Of a DNA stretch of 64,000 bases, positions 1 through 9,176 are shown one piece after another (within the stretch, counting starts at the first letter, position 1; the number at the start of each line of letters is the position of its first letter). Made by a program: the position numbers and the translations under genes. The stretch is from Desulfomonile tiedjei DSM 6799 (GTDB lineage: Bacteria > Desulfobacterota > Desulfomonilia > Desulfomonilales > Desulfomonilaceae): contig NC_018025.1 in NCBI RefSeq assembly GCF_000266945.1, positions 3,290,001 to 3,354,000 of the forward strand. The letters run 5' to 3'. The notes beneath the pieces were generated by a model. The model ran no database searches and was not told the origin of the DNA. It saw only the letters and a list, made by a program, of their open reading frames with translations.

Positions 1-663
1 CGGCGGGTTTTTCTCCCGACCATGTTCGCCCTCGTGGCGAATCTCCGTAGACTATAGCGGATCGGGATTTGTGTCAAGCCTTAATTCAGACATGCCGACG
101 AAGCCCTCTCTTGGGGTTTTGTTCCGGATAATCGGGATGTTGTATCTCCATACCCGCTCTCTTCTTCCCAATACAGAGAAAAAGTCCACCGATTTATTCT
201 GCATTATTCTCGCAGCTCGCGCATGCTTTCGAGCGCGCCGAATTCGGCGAAACCGCTTCGAGGGGCGAGATACTATCCTGATATTTCAGCTATTAATCGT
301 TTAGATGCCTGGTCTCGAGATATAGGATTCCGGAATGCTTTCTTCTCCGATACGCGCCGCAGAGGTTCCATAAACGTCCTGTCCCTGGGACCGCGTTCCC
401 CTCGAAAAATCCAGGCGCAGCGAGTGCACAGCGTTCTCGTCAAGCCGTTTGTCGGAGCGCGTCGCGTCGGGTCGATTTGCTCCCGATGAATGATTCCGGA
501 CTATGTTGACCAAGAAAATTATATGAAACGATCTATTGGTCGGATGACGGGCATAGGCTTTAGAATAAGAGCATCCTGCCCATCTTGATGGGTCTCGCCC
601 CCAGGCCTGACCGAAGACGCGTTTACGAACTCACACGCATGAGCCATCAAAGAGACAGATAAT
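1..663. other. gene-free stretch
   Basis: No reading frame here has a convincing start, ribosome binding site or recognisable protein. Three short overlapping frames between 71 and 513 look like chance openings. I see no tRNA or structured RNA. Confidence 0.5.
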
Positions 664-764
664 TGTCATTGCGAGGAGCGCAGCGATCCCGCGGCTCGCG
701 GGACAATCGCCTGGTACTCAGGCGCTTAATTTCAGGCGATTGCTTCGCTTCGCTCGCAATGACA
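664..764. repeat. imperfect inverted repeat, 'ATTGCGAG' type
   Basis: The left arm starts TGTCATTGCGAG at 664. The right arm, ending at 764, is nearly its reverse complement, and both arms contain short GCGAAGCGA-like runs. The structure could fold into a long hairpin. Repeats of this general look are common between genes in many bacteria; nothing suggests a gene. Confidence 0.6.
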
Positions 765-906
765 GTCATTCAGACACTCTGGCAAAAACGATGAGGTTCG
801 CTTTGGTCATCACATCCTGAGCCGGATTCTTATTTTATCGCCTATGCGGATGACGGGACGGTGAGTTCCAAATAGAGTCAACTCTGCAGGGCAATCTGGA
901 GGTTCA

Positions 907-1118
907 GAGACTGTCTCAAAATTCTCGAATGCACAAAGATCGTGCCACGATTCATCGTCCTTGTAGAGGCAGATCTCGTGCCTGCCCTCCTGCAATGACC
1001 GGCACGGAGGACGGTCACTACCAGGCACCCACGAGGGGCGCCCCTACAATCAGGCCGTGAAGATCATGAGAACTTCGTGCCACGATCTGGGATAAATTTT
1101 GATTTTTGAGACACTTTC
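907..1118. mobile_element. 212-bp MITE with IS1182-like ends
   Basis: The ends are inverted repeats: GAGACTGTCTCAAAATTC at the left, and GAAAGTGTCTCAAAAATC when the right end is read in reverse. They match the ends of the complete IS1182-family element at 49185-50865 (GAAACTGTCTCAAAAC and GAAAGCGTCTCAAAAC). The element is flanked on both sides by TTCA (903-906 and 1119-1122), a 4-bp target duplication like the TGAC around the full element. It encodes nothing. Its core (963-1047) is a second repeat that recurs at 56430-56512. I infer a non-autonomous derivative mobilised by the same transposase. Confidence 0.7.
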
Positions 1119-1274
1119 TTCAGCACAGGGCTACCGGAAGTCTTGGTGTCCCGCTGGCAAGCAGAATTCCTCAGTCCGGCAAAAAGGAGAGCGATCCGCA
1201 ACTTGAGGAAAAACGAGGCCGCTCGAAGGCCGGCCTCATTCTTCCTCAGTATTGTCATGTCGAGAGAGCGGGTG

Positions 1275-1703
1275 TCAGGCTATTTGTTTTGCCGCTTCCG
1301 GCCAAACCAGTTGAATTGCGTGCACAGGACAGGCTTGCTCACAGAGACCGCAGCCGACACAGGCTTTTGGATCGTACAGACCGGCGATGCTCTCGCCGTC
1401 CAATTCGCCCATTCCGAGTGCCTGAAACGGACATACTGCCGCACATACTTCACAGCCGACACAATCTTCTTTCCAGACGTACGGTTTCGGCCATTCGTTC
1501 TTTTTGAGCCTGGGGGGCGTGTTTCCCTGGGGATCGCGAATAGCGCCGTACGGGCAACCTCTTGCGCATACTCCGCATTCGATGCATCGGGTCACGTCGA
1601 TGGCATGCGGCTGCTTCTTCTCACCAACAGAAGCATGAGTAGGACAATTTCGTGCACAGGTCTGGCAGCCTCGACACTCCTCGGTGACGATTCTGTAGGG
1701 CAT
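1275..1703 (-). CDS. polyferredoxin with four [4Fe-4S] motifs
   Basis: A 142-residue electron carrier. Four CxxCxxCxxxCP motifs are visible (CRGCQTC, CIECGVC, CVGCEVC and CVGCGLC, each followed by xxxCP), enough for four [4Fe-4S] clusters. No signal peptide is seen, so it is probably cytoplasmic or the subunit of a redox complex. The start ATG at 1703 has a clean AAGGAG ribosome site at 1711-1716; the longer open frame upstream is not needed. It stands alone, so its partner oxidoreductase cannot be told. Anaerobic sulfate reducers and syntrophs carry many such orphan ferredoxins. Family call is firm; the pathway is unknown. Confidence 0.9.
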   Translation of the reverse strand: MPYRIVTEECRGCQTCARNCPTHASVGEKKQPHAIDVTRCIECGVCARGCPYGAIRDPQGNTPPRLKKNEWPKPYVWKEDCVGCEVCAAVCPFQALGMGELDGESIAGLYDPKACVGCGLCEQACPVHAIQLVWPEAAKQIA

Positions 1704-1818
1704 TTGATAGCTCCTTCGCGTTGAATTATTGCAAGCACTGCGATGGTAAAGTACTTCAAAGAGAACCTTTAAGTTACCGCTATACCAGCCGACTGTCAAG
1801 AATGATAGTTGAAATTAT

Positions 1819-2820
1819 TCATTTATTGGTGAGCCTGGAGGCAAGTCTATCTACGATGCGATCTACCAATTCTTCCATAAGTTTTTCCGAGAGCTTGTCG
1901 ACGACTTTTGCAACTATTTCTTCAGCGAGAAGATCTGCCGATTCTTCGGCAAGGACGACGACCGTTTGCGAATCACTAGGATTCTCCAAAAGACCGAGCG
2001 ATTCAAGTTCCTCCGAATCCAGCGCGGCCCCTGCATCCTGGAAAGGTTCTTCAAAATTTTCTTCTTCGCGATTTTTCGTGGCAGGTTCACTGAATTTCGG
2101 TTCAACTCTCCGGGGCGAATGTTCCACAGCAGCCGCGGCTGCCAACCCCACTGAAGTACTCTCAATGAAAGAACCACTTTTTGCCGGAGATCCGGCCCCA
2201 CCGAGATTCAGTTTTTCGAATTCCTCGAGATCGTAGCGGAAATCAGTGTTGATATACTTGATTCTGCATTCAGCATCGTGCGGCGGCGTCTTGCAGTTGT
2301 GCGTCCCGGGCAATCGCAATACTGAGTCCACTTCTACCGGGCTGTTGCATTGAAAATATCGATTTATTTTGGCGAGAAGCTCTTCAAAAGCCGAAATATT
2401 ATCCAGTCTTGTGAGTTCTCTCAGCAGCCAGTACAAGTGCAGCCCGGTTCCGGACTGCACGATGATGGACGGAGGCAGAGGAAAACTTCTCACCGCCTTT
2501 GCTGCCTGTGCATGTCCGAAAAAATATACTTTTTTCCCGGAATATCCCTCAGGGCTGATGTCCAACCCGGACCAAAGTGCTGTCACATACTGAATGCAGT
2601 TCTTTTCGGGTTTCATCTTCTCGTGAGGACAGACTCCGAAAAAGACATGCTGGTCGGACTGGTATTGCTCTTTTGAGAGGATCTCGATATTCGGAAAATA
2701 TCGAGTGCTGACCCGCTTATCCATGTTGCGGACAGTTCTTACGAGGATGAATCCTTCTTTTCTCCTGAAATAATCATCGAAAAGCGCTTCCAGAAAGTCT
2801 TTCCGCGTAAACTTCTTCAT
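1819..2820 (-). CDS. orphan RepB-like primase-fold (AEP) protein
   Basis: A 333-residue protein. Residues 20-200 resemble the archaeo-eukaryotic primase domain of phage and plasmid RepB-like primases. SGTGLHLYW (123-131) fits motif II, and a D165 followed by RLPGTHNCK (169-177) fits motif III. Motif I, normally D-x-D after a hydrophobic strand, reads GLD (85-87), so the first metal-binding Asp seems lost. No helicase or zinc finger follows. Residues 210-290 are acidic and low in complexity; the last 45 form an amphipathic, probably coiled-coil helix. It has no replication neighbours or phage genes nearby. It may be a domesticated or inactive primase, or a CRISPR-independent prim-pol remnant. 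The ribosome site is weak. Confidence 0.6.
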   Translation of the reverse strand: MKKFTRKDFLEALFDDYFRRKEGFILVRTVRNMDKRVSTRYFPNIEILSKEQYQSDQHVFFGVCPHEKMKPEKNCIQYVTALWSGLDISPEGYSGKKVYFFGHAQAAKAVRSFPLPPSIIVQSGTGLHLYWLLRELTRLDNISAFEELLAKINRYFQCNSPVEVDSVLRLPGTHNCKTPPHDAECRIKYINTDFRYDLEEFEKLNLGGAGSPAKSGSFIESTSVGLAAAAAVEHSPRRVEPKFSEPATKNREEENFEEPFQDAGAALDSEELESLGLLENPSDSQTVVVLAEESADLLAEEIVAKVVDKLSEKLMEELVDRIVDRLASRLTNK

Positions 2821-2919
2821 TGCCGAATCCAGGTTGCGGTAATATTGGGAAACGCTCTATAGTTATCATATATATGAGGAAAGACGTACAGGAAATGTTT
2901 GCAACGACGTAAGAATTTA

Positions 2920-2998
2920 CAGGGAATATATCGGCGACTTTCGGGCAAGCGGACGTCGGTGGGCAAATAATTATGATTACCCGAAAGTCGCACTTTCC
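2920..2998. other. long stem-loop upstream of the primase-fold gene
   Basis: GCGACTTTCGGG at 2935-2946 is perfectly repeated in inverse at 2981-2992. Outside it, ACAGG near 2920 pairs with CCTGT near 2994. The central loop is about 34 nt. On the minus strand it lies about 115 nt upstream of the start codon at 2820, so it could be a leader structure, a small RNA or a transposon remnant. I cannot name a known RNA family. Confidence 0.4.
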
Positions 2999-3468
2999 TG
3001 TAGGAGATCGACTTCGTGTTCAAGAAAGCCCATCTCCAACTTTTTCTATGACGTGTACGAATGCCAAAGTGGAGCAACATACGTACCAAGCAACTGTTCG
3101 ACACTCTACTTCTTAATTTCCGCCCTGGAATTAAAGAGTTACAGAGTATCAACCAGCATCTGAGTCTGGATCGTTCGGTGTTTTTTTCCAAAAATGCGTC
3201 AAGAACACGCTCTCTTATTACCCAAACACGGAGAAACGAGGGTTTAGGAGCCTCTTAGTGCGTATTTTTCACGCATTTCATCTTCATCTGTGGGCAATAT
3301 TCGCGACCCCCATCTCGTTAGATGTTCGTCACTCACATAATAGAAGAGTATATCCATACTGGAGCACTACTCACGTTCTAGACAGGTTGCTCAGATTATG
3401 GTAGAGGAAAACTTATGGCTTTTCGTCCCCTTGAGAAGACCGCGTTAGTTCATAGAGGAGGCAAAAGG

Positions 3469-3747
3469 ATGAAGAAGGCTGCTCTTGTTATTGCTCTGTT
3501 TGCGGCAATAGGATTCGTAACACTAGTAAGCGCCGATACAGCTTCGGCGTTCTTTTTCGGTGGAAAAGGACTCTTCGGTGGCAAGGCCTCTTACGGCTGT
3601 GCGACGCCTGCTTATTACGGCTGTTATTACCCTACCTGTGGGTATGCCTGTCCTCCGGCAGGCTGCAAAGTATGGAAGAAGAAGAAAGGCAAAGCTGCAC
3701 CAGCTGCTGCAACAAAAGCCAAACCGGAAAAAGCAAAAAAGAAGTAG
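3469..3747 (+). CDS. small secreted Gly/Tyr/Cys-rich protein
   Basis: A 92-residue protein. MKKAALVIALFAAIGF begins a signal peptide, with likely cleavage after TASA. The mature part has a Gly-rich FFFGGKGLFGGK stretch, a Tyr/Cys-rich centre with six cysteines, and a Lys/Ala-rich tail ending in KKK. The start ATG at 3469 has a GAGGAGG ribosome site about 9 nt upstream. I do not recognise a family. Cys spacing could support disulfides or metal binding, and the basic tail could bind a polyanionic surface. A perfect 11-bp hairpin follows the stop. Confidence 0.7.
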   Translation: MKKAALVIALFAAIGFVTLVSADTASAFFFGGKGLFGGKASYGCATPAYYGCYYPTCGYACPPAGCKVWKKKKGKAAPAAATKAKPEKAKKK

Positions 3748-3794
3748 AATCGTATTCTATCTGGTTGGATAGTGCGGTTTGATCAGGGGGATGA

Positions 3795-3822
3795 ATATAG
3801 CCGCAATATTGTGCGGCTATAT
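3795..3822 (+). terminator. probable intrinsic terminator
   Basis: ATATAGCCGCA (3795-3805) and its exact inverse (3812-3822) form an 11-bp stem with a 6-nt loop, 48 nt after the small secreted gene. The T-run (GTTTTTG) lies about 12 nt past the stem, so termination may be weak. Confidence 0.5.
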
Positions 3823-3894
3823 GTGACCGAATCGTTTTTGACTATCTTTATCCGTCTACCCACCCGTCCTGTCGCGGGACGGAAATCTTGTCTG

Positions 3895-5604
3895 TCACTC
3901 CTGACGATCCCTCAAAGTGCCGAGAACCTCCTCCATTAGAGACACAGCAGAGTTCAGCATTTCAGTGTCAAAAGCAAACCGGGCACCTGCGGTTTCGAAA
4001 AGCATCGGCAATGAAGCGGTTCCTCCGAGCGCTAAAGCGGCGCGATATGCCTTGATGGCTGCGGTTTCATCCTTCATGGCGTTTCGCCACACCTGGACAG
4101 CCCCAAGTTGCGCGAATCCGTATTCGACGTAGTAGAAAGGCACAACATGGATGTGAAGCTTGCGATGCCATCCGGTCATTGCCTCCTGTTCCAGCCCGCT
4201 CCAGTCCAGCCACGGCATGAAACGCTTTGTCAGTGCCGCCCATTCTTTGTCACAGTTTGCCGCGTCCACGGATACATTCGGATTCTCGTACACCCAGTGC
4301 TGAAATGAATCCACCATAGCCATGTAAGGCCAGAAGAGAATGCTGTCTTCCAGGTGTTTGCTCAAAGCACGAGCGGATTCCGATTCGGAGTAGAATCCTC
4401 CTCGATCCTTGCGGAGGTAAGGCGATGCCAGCAACTCCATTCCCATGGACGCAACTTCGGAGAATTCCATGCCTACGGAACGCTGTTGATGAAATGGCAG
4501 GCCACTTCGCTCGAATGCATGGAACGCGTGTCCCGATTCGTGCAGGAGGGTCTGGATGTCTTCGTGTATGCCAACAGCATTCATGAAGATGAACGGTCTC
4601 TTGGACGCGGCAAATTCAGTGCAATATCCACCCGGAGCTTTATTTTTCCTGTTTTCGAGATCCAGTAATCCTTCACGTTCCATAATCTCGAAATATCCGC
4701 CAAGAACAGGATCCATCGACCGAAATACCGACGCGGTCTTGTCCCTGAGTTCGGATATGACCTGAAAAGGACGCAAGGGAGATCTGCCCAGAGGATCGAC
4801 GTCCATGTCCCAGGGCCGTACACTTGAAAGCTCAAGGAGTTTTCTTCTTCGATCCACGATACGCGCGGCAACAGGGACGACCGCCTCTTCGATTGCTTTA
4901 TCGAATTGGAGTGAATCTTCAGGGGTATAATCGAAGCGAAGCATCTGTTTCCACCGGTACGAACGATAGTCCCGGCAATCGGCATTGCTCGCCAGCTCCA
5001 AGCGGACTTTCATGAACTCTTTCCAGAGTTCCGATATTGCGGAGCGATCCTGGAGTTGTCGCTCAAGAGACGTTCGCCACGCCTTTTCTCTCAACTTGCG
5101 ATCCTGACTTTGGAACACCGGCCGGAGCTGGACAACGGTGACTTCTTTTCCTTCCCATTGCACAGTCTGCGCGCCGACGATCTTGTCGTATTCGGTTGTG
5201 AGTTTGTGTTCATGGACTTGCAGCTTAAGATTATCTTCTCGGAAGAGTTCAGCTTCAGCCTTCATTTTCTTCATCGGTACCGCAAAATCCGATGGAACGG
5301 TCCCCAGTTCCAGGAGCTTCTTCTTGAGTTCCTGTTCCGCTTCCTCAGATGGAGGGAAGACATTCTCGAGAAATGCGTGAAAGAGTTCTTCCGCAGCTTT
5401 GTCTGAAGTATCTACCGTCATGAGGACATGGAGCCGGCTGTAAGTCTCGTCTATAACTTCATTGATCCGCGTCCAGTCGGTCAGAAATTCGGCAACTCCG
5501 TCAGATGTCAGTCTCCGACCGATCAGATCTTGATAATAAGGTTGAAAATCGGACCATGACCAGGTTTTCAGAATTTCAGGGTCCGAAGGTATGGAATCGA
5601 ACAT
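3895..5604 (-). CDS. M3-family oligoendopeptidase (PepF-like)
   Basis: A 569-residue zinc metallopeptidase that would trim short peptides in the cytoplasm. The gluzincin motif HESGH lies in LLHESGHAFHAFE, with the third ligand in the following FSEVASMGMELL helix, as in family M3. No signal peptide is present. The start at 5604 (MFDSIPSDPEI) has a strong GAAGGGGGAAGA ribosome site; a 21-codon upstream extension is unlikely. The size matches PepF/oligoendopeptidase F members (560-600 aa). It is monocistronic here, in opposite orientation to the small secreted gene. Assignment to family M3 is firm; substrate length preference is not visible. Confidence 0.93.
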   Translation of the reverse strand: MFDSIPSDPEILKTWSWSDFQPYYQDLIGRRLTSDGVAEFLTDWTRINEVIDETYSRLHVLMTVDTSDKAAEELFHAFLENVFPPSEEAEQELKKKLLELGTVPSDFAVPMKKMKAEAELFREDNLKLQVHEHKLTTEYDKIVGAQTVQWEGKEVTVVQLRPVFQSQDRKLREKAWRTSLERQLQDRSAISELWKEFMKVRLELASNADCRDYRSYRWKQMLRFDYTPEDSLQFDKAIEEAVVPVAARIVDRRRKLLELSSVRPWDMDVDPLGRSPLRPFQVISELRDKTASVFRSMDPVLGGYFEIMEREGLLDLENRKNKAPGGYCTEFAASKRPFIFMNAVGIHEDIQTLLHESGHAFHAFERSGLPFHQQRSVGMEFSEVASMGMELLASPYLRKDRGGFYSESESARALSKHLEDSILFWPYMAMVDSFQHWVYENPNVSVDAANCDKEWAALTKRFMPWLDWSGLEQEAMTGWHRKLHIHVVPFYYVEYGFAQLGAVQVWRNAMKDETAAIKAYRAALALGGTASLPMLFETAGARFAFDTEMLNSAVSLMEEVLGTLRDRQE

Positions 5605-5738
5605 TTCTTCCCCCTTCGACAGAAGGTTTTCTGTAGAACATTGTTCCCAATGCAATCGACAATGCACCGGGCCATTGTGAGCGCGCTAAGAAGAGCAGTC
5701 TACACTATTAAGACAAGCGTCACACCTGACGTCAACAT

Positions 5739-7280
5739 TTACCAATATTTGCTTTCCATGGGCATTGATTCGGCAGAAACGCTCTCGTGAGGACTCCGTT
5801 GACTGACCACCGGGTTGAGCTTTGATTCCGTGGTTTCGAGGAGGCGACCAACCGCTGTGAGACGAGACGGTTCCTTCAGGTACATCAAAGCTTTGCGGAA
5901 ATCCTCGGCAGCCGAAGCAAGATCCCCTTTTTGTTTGAGGGCAACCCCCCGATTCGCCCAGGCCAACCCGTGTGAGGGCTCTAATTCAATTACTTTGCTG
6001 AATTGCGTAATAGCCTGATCCAATTGATTGTTCATGAGAAAATTCTTCGCGAGCCCGTACTGTGCCTCCACGCCGGCCTTTTCAGCATCCAAGCGAATCG
6101 CTTCCCGGTAATCGGCGATGGCTTCGTTGTAGTGCGATTCGGCTTCGTGAGCCTGTGCTCTGGCAAGAAGTGCTTCAACATCGGCTGGATCGATCTTCAG
6201 AATACTGTTCAGGTCTGCAATAGCTTCGTTGTATTTCTTAGCCATCAACCTCGCGCGCGCCCGATATTCCAGGATTTCCGGTCGATCTGGTTCATCCTGG
6301 AGAGCGCGGGTGAAATCTGTTTCGGCTTCGGCCGGTTTTTTCAATTCCAGAAGGAGCTTGCCACGCGCAAAGAGAATACCCGGATCCGCTCCCTTTATTG
6401 AGAGAAGCTGCGTGTAATCCGCTACGGCTGCATCAATCCGATTCGTTTGCGTATAGAGTTGGGCCCGGTTTGACAAAGCGAGAGCCAATTTAGGATTGAT
6501 TTTCAAGCTCTGAGTCAAATCCTCAATAGCACCCTGGTAATCGCCCAGTCCCCTTTTTGCCCAGCCGCGATTCGTGAGTGCATCCACATTCTTGGGATCG
6601 AGTTTAAGCACCCGATTGTAGGCATCCAGCGCTTGTTCGGTCTTGCCCTCGGAAAAAAGTATGTTCCCGAGTTTGAACAAAGCTTTTGTATTTTGAGGAT
6701 TCAACTCGATCGCTCGGTTGAAATCGCTCAAAGAGGCTGCCAACGATTTCAAATTCTGGTGAGCGACACCTCTGAGAAAATAGGCATCGGAATCATCGGC
6801 ATTGGACCTGAGGGCAATATCCAGGTCGGATATAGCTGCCTGGAATTGTCCCAGGCCGAGTTCGGCTTCGCCTTTGACTCGATGTACCCCGGGATAATCC
6901 TTGTTGATAGTCAGAGTACGAGAGAAATCCTGCACGGCTTTGTCGAACATGCTTCTCTGACGATAGTATTCCCCGCGTGCAAAGAAGGCTTCTGCGAGAC
7001 CGGGATCTTTTTGGACGGCCTGGTTGAAATCTGCAAATGCCTTTTCGTTTTGCCCCTTGGACCTGTACGCAGCCCCACGATTGAAATAGGCCCGTGCATT
7101 ATTGGGATCGGAGCCTAATACTTTCGAGTACAACTGAATGGCTTTATCGAGATTCCAAGCCCAGTGAGCTTCCAGGGCTTCGGAAAACGTGCTTGTCCCG
7201 TTTGCTGCAAATGCGGATAAGCCTGAGGCAAGCAGGAACACAGCCATTACAGTAAAGAAACGCAGGAATAAAGAGATCAT
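5739..7280 (-). CDS. secreted TPR-repeat protein (second of pair)
   Basis: A 513-residue protein with a signal peptide (MISLFLRFFTVMAVFLLASG..AFA) and about a dozen 34-residue tetratricopeptide repeats with the usual A-x-Y/F-x-x-RG and DP-x-x-P/A pattern. TPRs make right-handed superhelical scaffolds, here probably in the periplasm. It lies 13 bp downstream of another TPR gene of the same layout, so the two probably arose by duplication and are co-transcribed. The start at 7280 places the signal peptide first but has no obvious ribosome site, so translational coupling to the upstream gene is possible. Partner unknown. Confidence 0.85.
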   Translation of the reverse strand: MISLFLRFFTVMAVFLLASGLSAFAANGTSTFSEALEAHWAWNLDKAIQLYSKVLGSDPNNARAYFNRGAAYRSKGQNEKAFADFNQAVQKDPGLAEAFFARGEYYRQRSMFDKAVQDFSRTLTINKDYPGVHRVKGEAELGLGQFQAAISDLDIALRSNADDSDAYFLRGVAHQNLKSLAASLSDFNRAIELNPQNTKALFKLGNILFSEGKTEQALDAYNRVLKLDPKNVDALTNRGWAKRGLGDYQGAIEDLTQSLKINPKLALALSNRAQLYTQTNRIDAAVADYTQLLSIKGADPGILFARGKLLLELKKPAEAETDFTRALQDEPDRPEILEYRARARLMAKKYNEAIADLNSILKIDPADVEALLARAQAHEAESHYNEAIADYREAIRLDAEKAGVEAQYGLAKNFLMNNQLDQAITQFSKVIELEPSHGLAWANRGVALKQKGDLASAAEDFRKALMYLKEPSRLTAVGRLLETTESKLNPVVSQRSPHESVSAESMPMESKYW

Positions 7281-7293
7281 GTTCGTGCCCGTT

Positions 7294-8757
7294 TCAGCGA
7301 AGGTTTGTATATTCTCGCACAAGGGACGTGTTAATCGGCTGTCTCAGTCTTGGGGAAGTCTCTTCTTTCATTTGCAGGCCTGTGGTGAAATCGTTCCGGG
7401 AACCTTTTTTGTCTCCGAGAAGGTCGCGAGCTACTCCCCTTCTCAAGTAAGCTTCCCGATTTTGAGGATCCAGTTGTATGGCCCTGGTGAACTCTTCCAC
7501 CGCTCGCGCTAGAGAGCCGCTCTTGCCCAGCGCCATTCCAAGATCGACATGGGCAGCGGAATCATTCGGGCGGAGATCGACCAATTTCGTGAACATTTCC
7601 AGAGCTGCGCTGTAATCGCCTGCAATTTCCTTAAGAGAGCCCAGAGTCTCCAGGATTTCAGGATTTGTCGGATCCAGAGCATAAGCTTTATCCAGATCGC
7701 TTCGCGCTCTGTCGGTTTGATGCATGCTCAATAAACATTCTGCCCGGAAAACGTAAATGGCCGCAGCACTGGGGTCCAGTTCCAAAGCGCGATCGAAGTC
7801 CGGCAAAGCTTTGGGGCACTCACCAATACTCTTATGAATCCAGCCTCTGTTGGTGTAGGCCTTTGAGAGTTCCGGATTGAGGGAAACGGCCTTTGAGACG
7901 TCCCTTAGAGCCTGCGCTATGTTGCCTTTCTTGAAGAAGACCCATCCTCGATTATTGTACGGATCCGCAAGGATCGGGGAAATACGAACTGCTTTATTGT
8001 AATCGTTAAGAGCTTCGTCCAACAATCCCTTGCGAACGTATGCATTTCCCCTCTGAAGGTATGCCGTCGCAAATTCCGGGTTAAGCTCTATGGCTCGCGA
8101 CAGATCCTGTATTGCTCCTTCTACATTGCCTGATTTGAGTCGGGCATTGCCGCGATTTGCATACGCGAGGACATAATTCGGATCCAGTTGAATTGCCCGG
8201 TCGAAGTCTTCGATGGACTTGTCGATTTCGTTAACCTGCAGATAGGCCCAGCCTCGGTTGTTGTAGACGTCTTTGTCCCTGGGGTCTATTTGGATTGCAC
8301 GGGAGAAATCCTCAATCGATTTTTCAAATTGTCCTTTACCGTGGTACGCATTACCTCTGTTGTAATAAGCAAGGCCGTAACCGGGATTAAGCTCGATTGC
8401 CCGACCATAATCCTTTATTGCTCTGTCGTATTCGCCCAGACGATAATAAGCGCTTCCCCTGTTGTTCAGAGCAGTCTCCATACGAGGATCGATTTCGATG
8501 GCTTTGGAATAATCCTGAACTGCCTCGTTGAGCTTTCCCAAACGCTCATGAGAGACCCCTCTCCGAAAGAAAACGTCTGAATTCAGGACTCCATTGCGGA
8601 TGGCTTTTGAGAGCAGATCTACGGCCTTGGCGTGCTCGTTTAATTTTTGAGCCATTTTTGCGCTTTCAAATAATTCTTCACCCGATTCCTGAGCCGATGC
8701 AATTGAGATCGATAACAGGAAAATCACCGCTGTGAATATCTGCACACTGTGTTTCAT
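7294..8757 (-). CDS. secreted TPR-repeat protein (first of pair)
   Basis: A 487-residue protein with a signal peptide (MKHSVQIFTAVIFLLSISIASA) and about twelve TPR units, many carrying the G-x-x-x-x-A-I-x-D-Y/F/L-x-x-A-I-x-L/I-DP core. No catalytic domain is attached. It opens a two-gene operon with the similar gene downstream. The start has AAAGGGA about 8 nt upstream, and a sigma70-like promoter lies at 8798-8827. Expected role: periplasmic scaffold for protein-protein contacts. Nothing local identifies the client. Confidence 0.87.
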   Translation of the reverse strand: MKHSVQIFTAVIFLLSISIASAQESGEELFESAKMAQKLNEHAKAVDLLSKAIRNGVLNSDVFFRRGVSHERLGKLNEAVQDYSKAIEIDPRMETALNNRGSAYYRLGEYDRAIKDYGRAIELNPGYGLAYYNRGNAYHGKGQFEKSIEDFSRAIQIDPRDKDVYNNRGWAYLQVNEIDKSIEDFDRAIQLDPNYVLAYANRGNARLKSGNVEGAIQDLSRAIELNPEFATAYLQRGNAYVRKGLLDEALNDYNKAVRISPILADPYNNRGWVFFKKGNIAQALRDVSKAVSLNPELSKAYTNRGWIHKSIGECPKALPDFDRALELDPSAAAIYVFRAECLLSMHQTDRARSDLDKAYALDPTNPEILETLGSLKEIAGDYSAALEMFTKLVDLRPNDSAAHVDLGMALGKSGSLARAVEEFTRAIQLDPQNREAYLRRGVARDLLGDKKGSRNDFTTGLQMKEETSPRLRQPINTSLVREYTNLR

Positions 8758-8797
8758 GTAAGAAATGTCCCTTTAAGTTGCAGAACTGGGCACCTAA

Positions 8798-8827
8798 ATT
8801 TTAGCATAACATTAATATGAGTGTCTA
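8798..8827 (-). promoter_or_regulatory. sigma70-like promoter of the TPR operon
   Basis: Read on the minus strand: TAGACA (-35, one mismatch), an 18-bp spacer ending TTATGC, then TAAAAT (-10) with an extended -10 TGC. It lies about 40 nt upstream of the start at 8757. Confidence 0.55.
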
Positions 8828-9176
8828 GTTTTCTGTCACTTTGTGACATTTTACCAGCCCCCCCTACCTCTTTCCTGCGATTGTGTCCAGCTTCTTCGTC
8901 AATTGCTATTCTCTGATCCTCAGATAACGCGCAAAAACTGATGAGACACAGGTTGTCCTCCCCGAAGGTCCGTTGTTCAGATACATAGCGAATAAGCCGG
9001 TTTTTTTCCACACATGGAATTCCTGTCAATCTTGGCCAGAGTAAAAAACATTGCACACCAAAAAATATCTTGAGGCTTACCAGTCACGAGGCCTATATTG
9101 TATAGATCGAAAAAGGAATCCCCATGTTCGCGTCGTCCGCGTTTTCACTGCTCCTGGTGGTTGTGTGGAGGAGGCT
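8828..9176. other. intergenic region between divergent transcripts
   Basis: Apart from the TPR promoter next to it I see no gene or clear repeat. The plus-strand promoter of the Roadblock-MglA operon should lie here, but I could not pick one out with confidence. Confidence 0.4.

Noticed and set aside
71-513. Three short overlapping frames at the window start
   Set aside because: Arg-rich chance-like translations without ribosome sites or family resemblance.
1143-1724. Long plus-strand frame opposite the polyferredoxin
   Set aside because: It is the antisense shadow of the Cys-rich ferredoxin gene, whose four cluster motifs leave no doubt about the coding strand.
2817-3191. 124-residue minus-strand frame next to the primase-fold gene
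   Set aside because: Arg/Ser-rich, no ribosome site, crosses the stem-loop at 2920-2998, and resembles no protein; probably chance.
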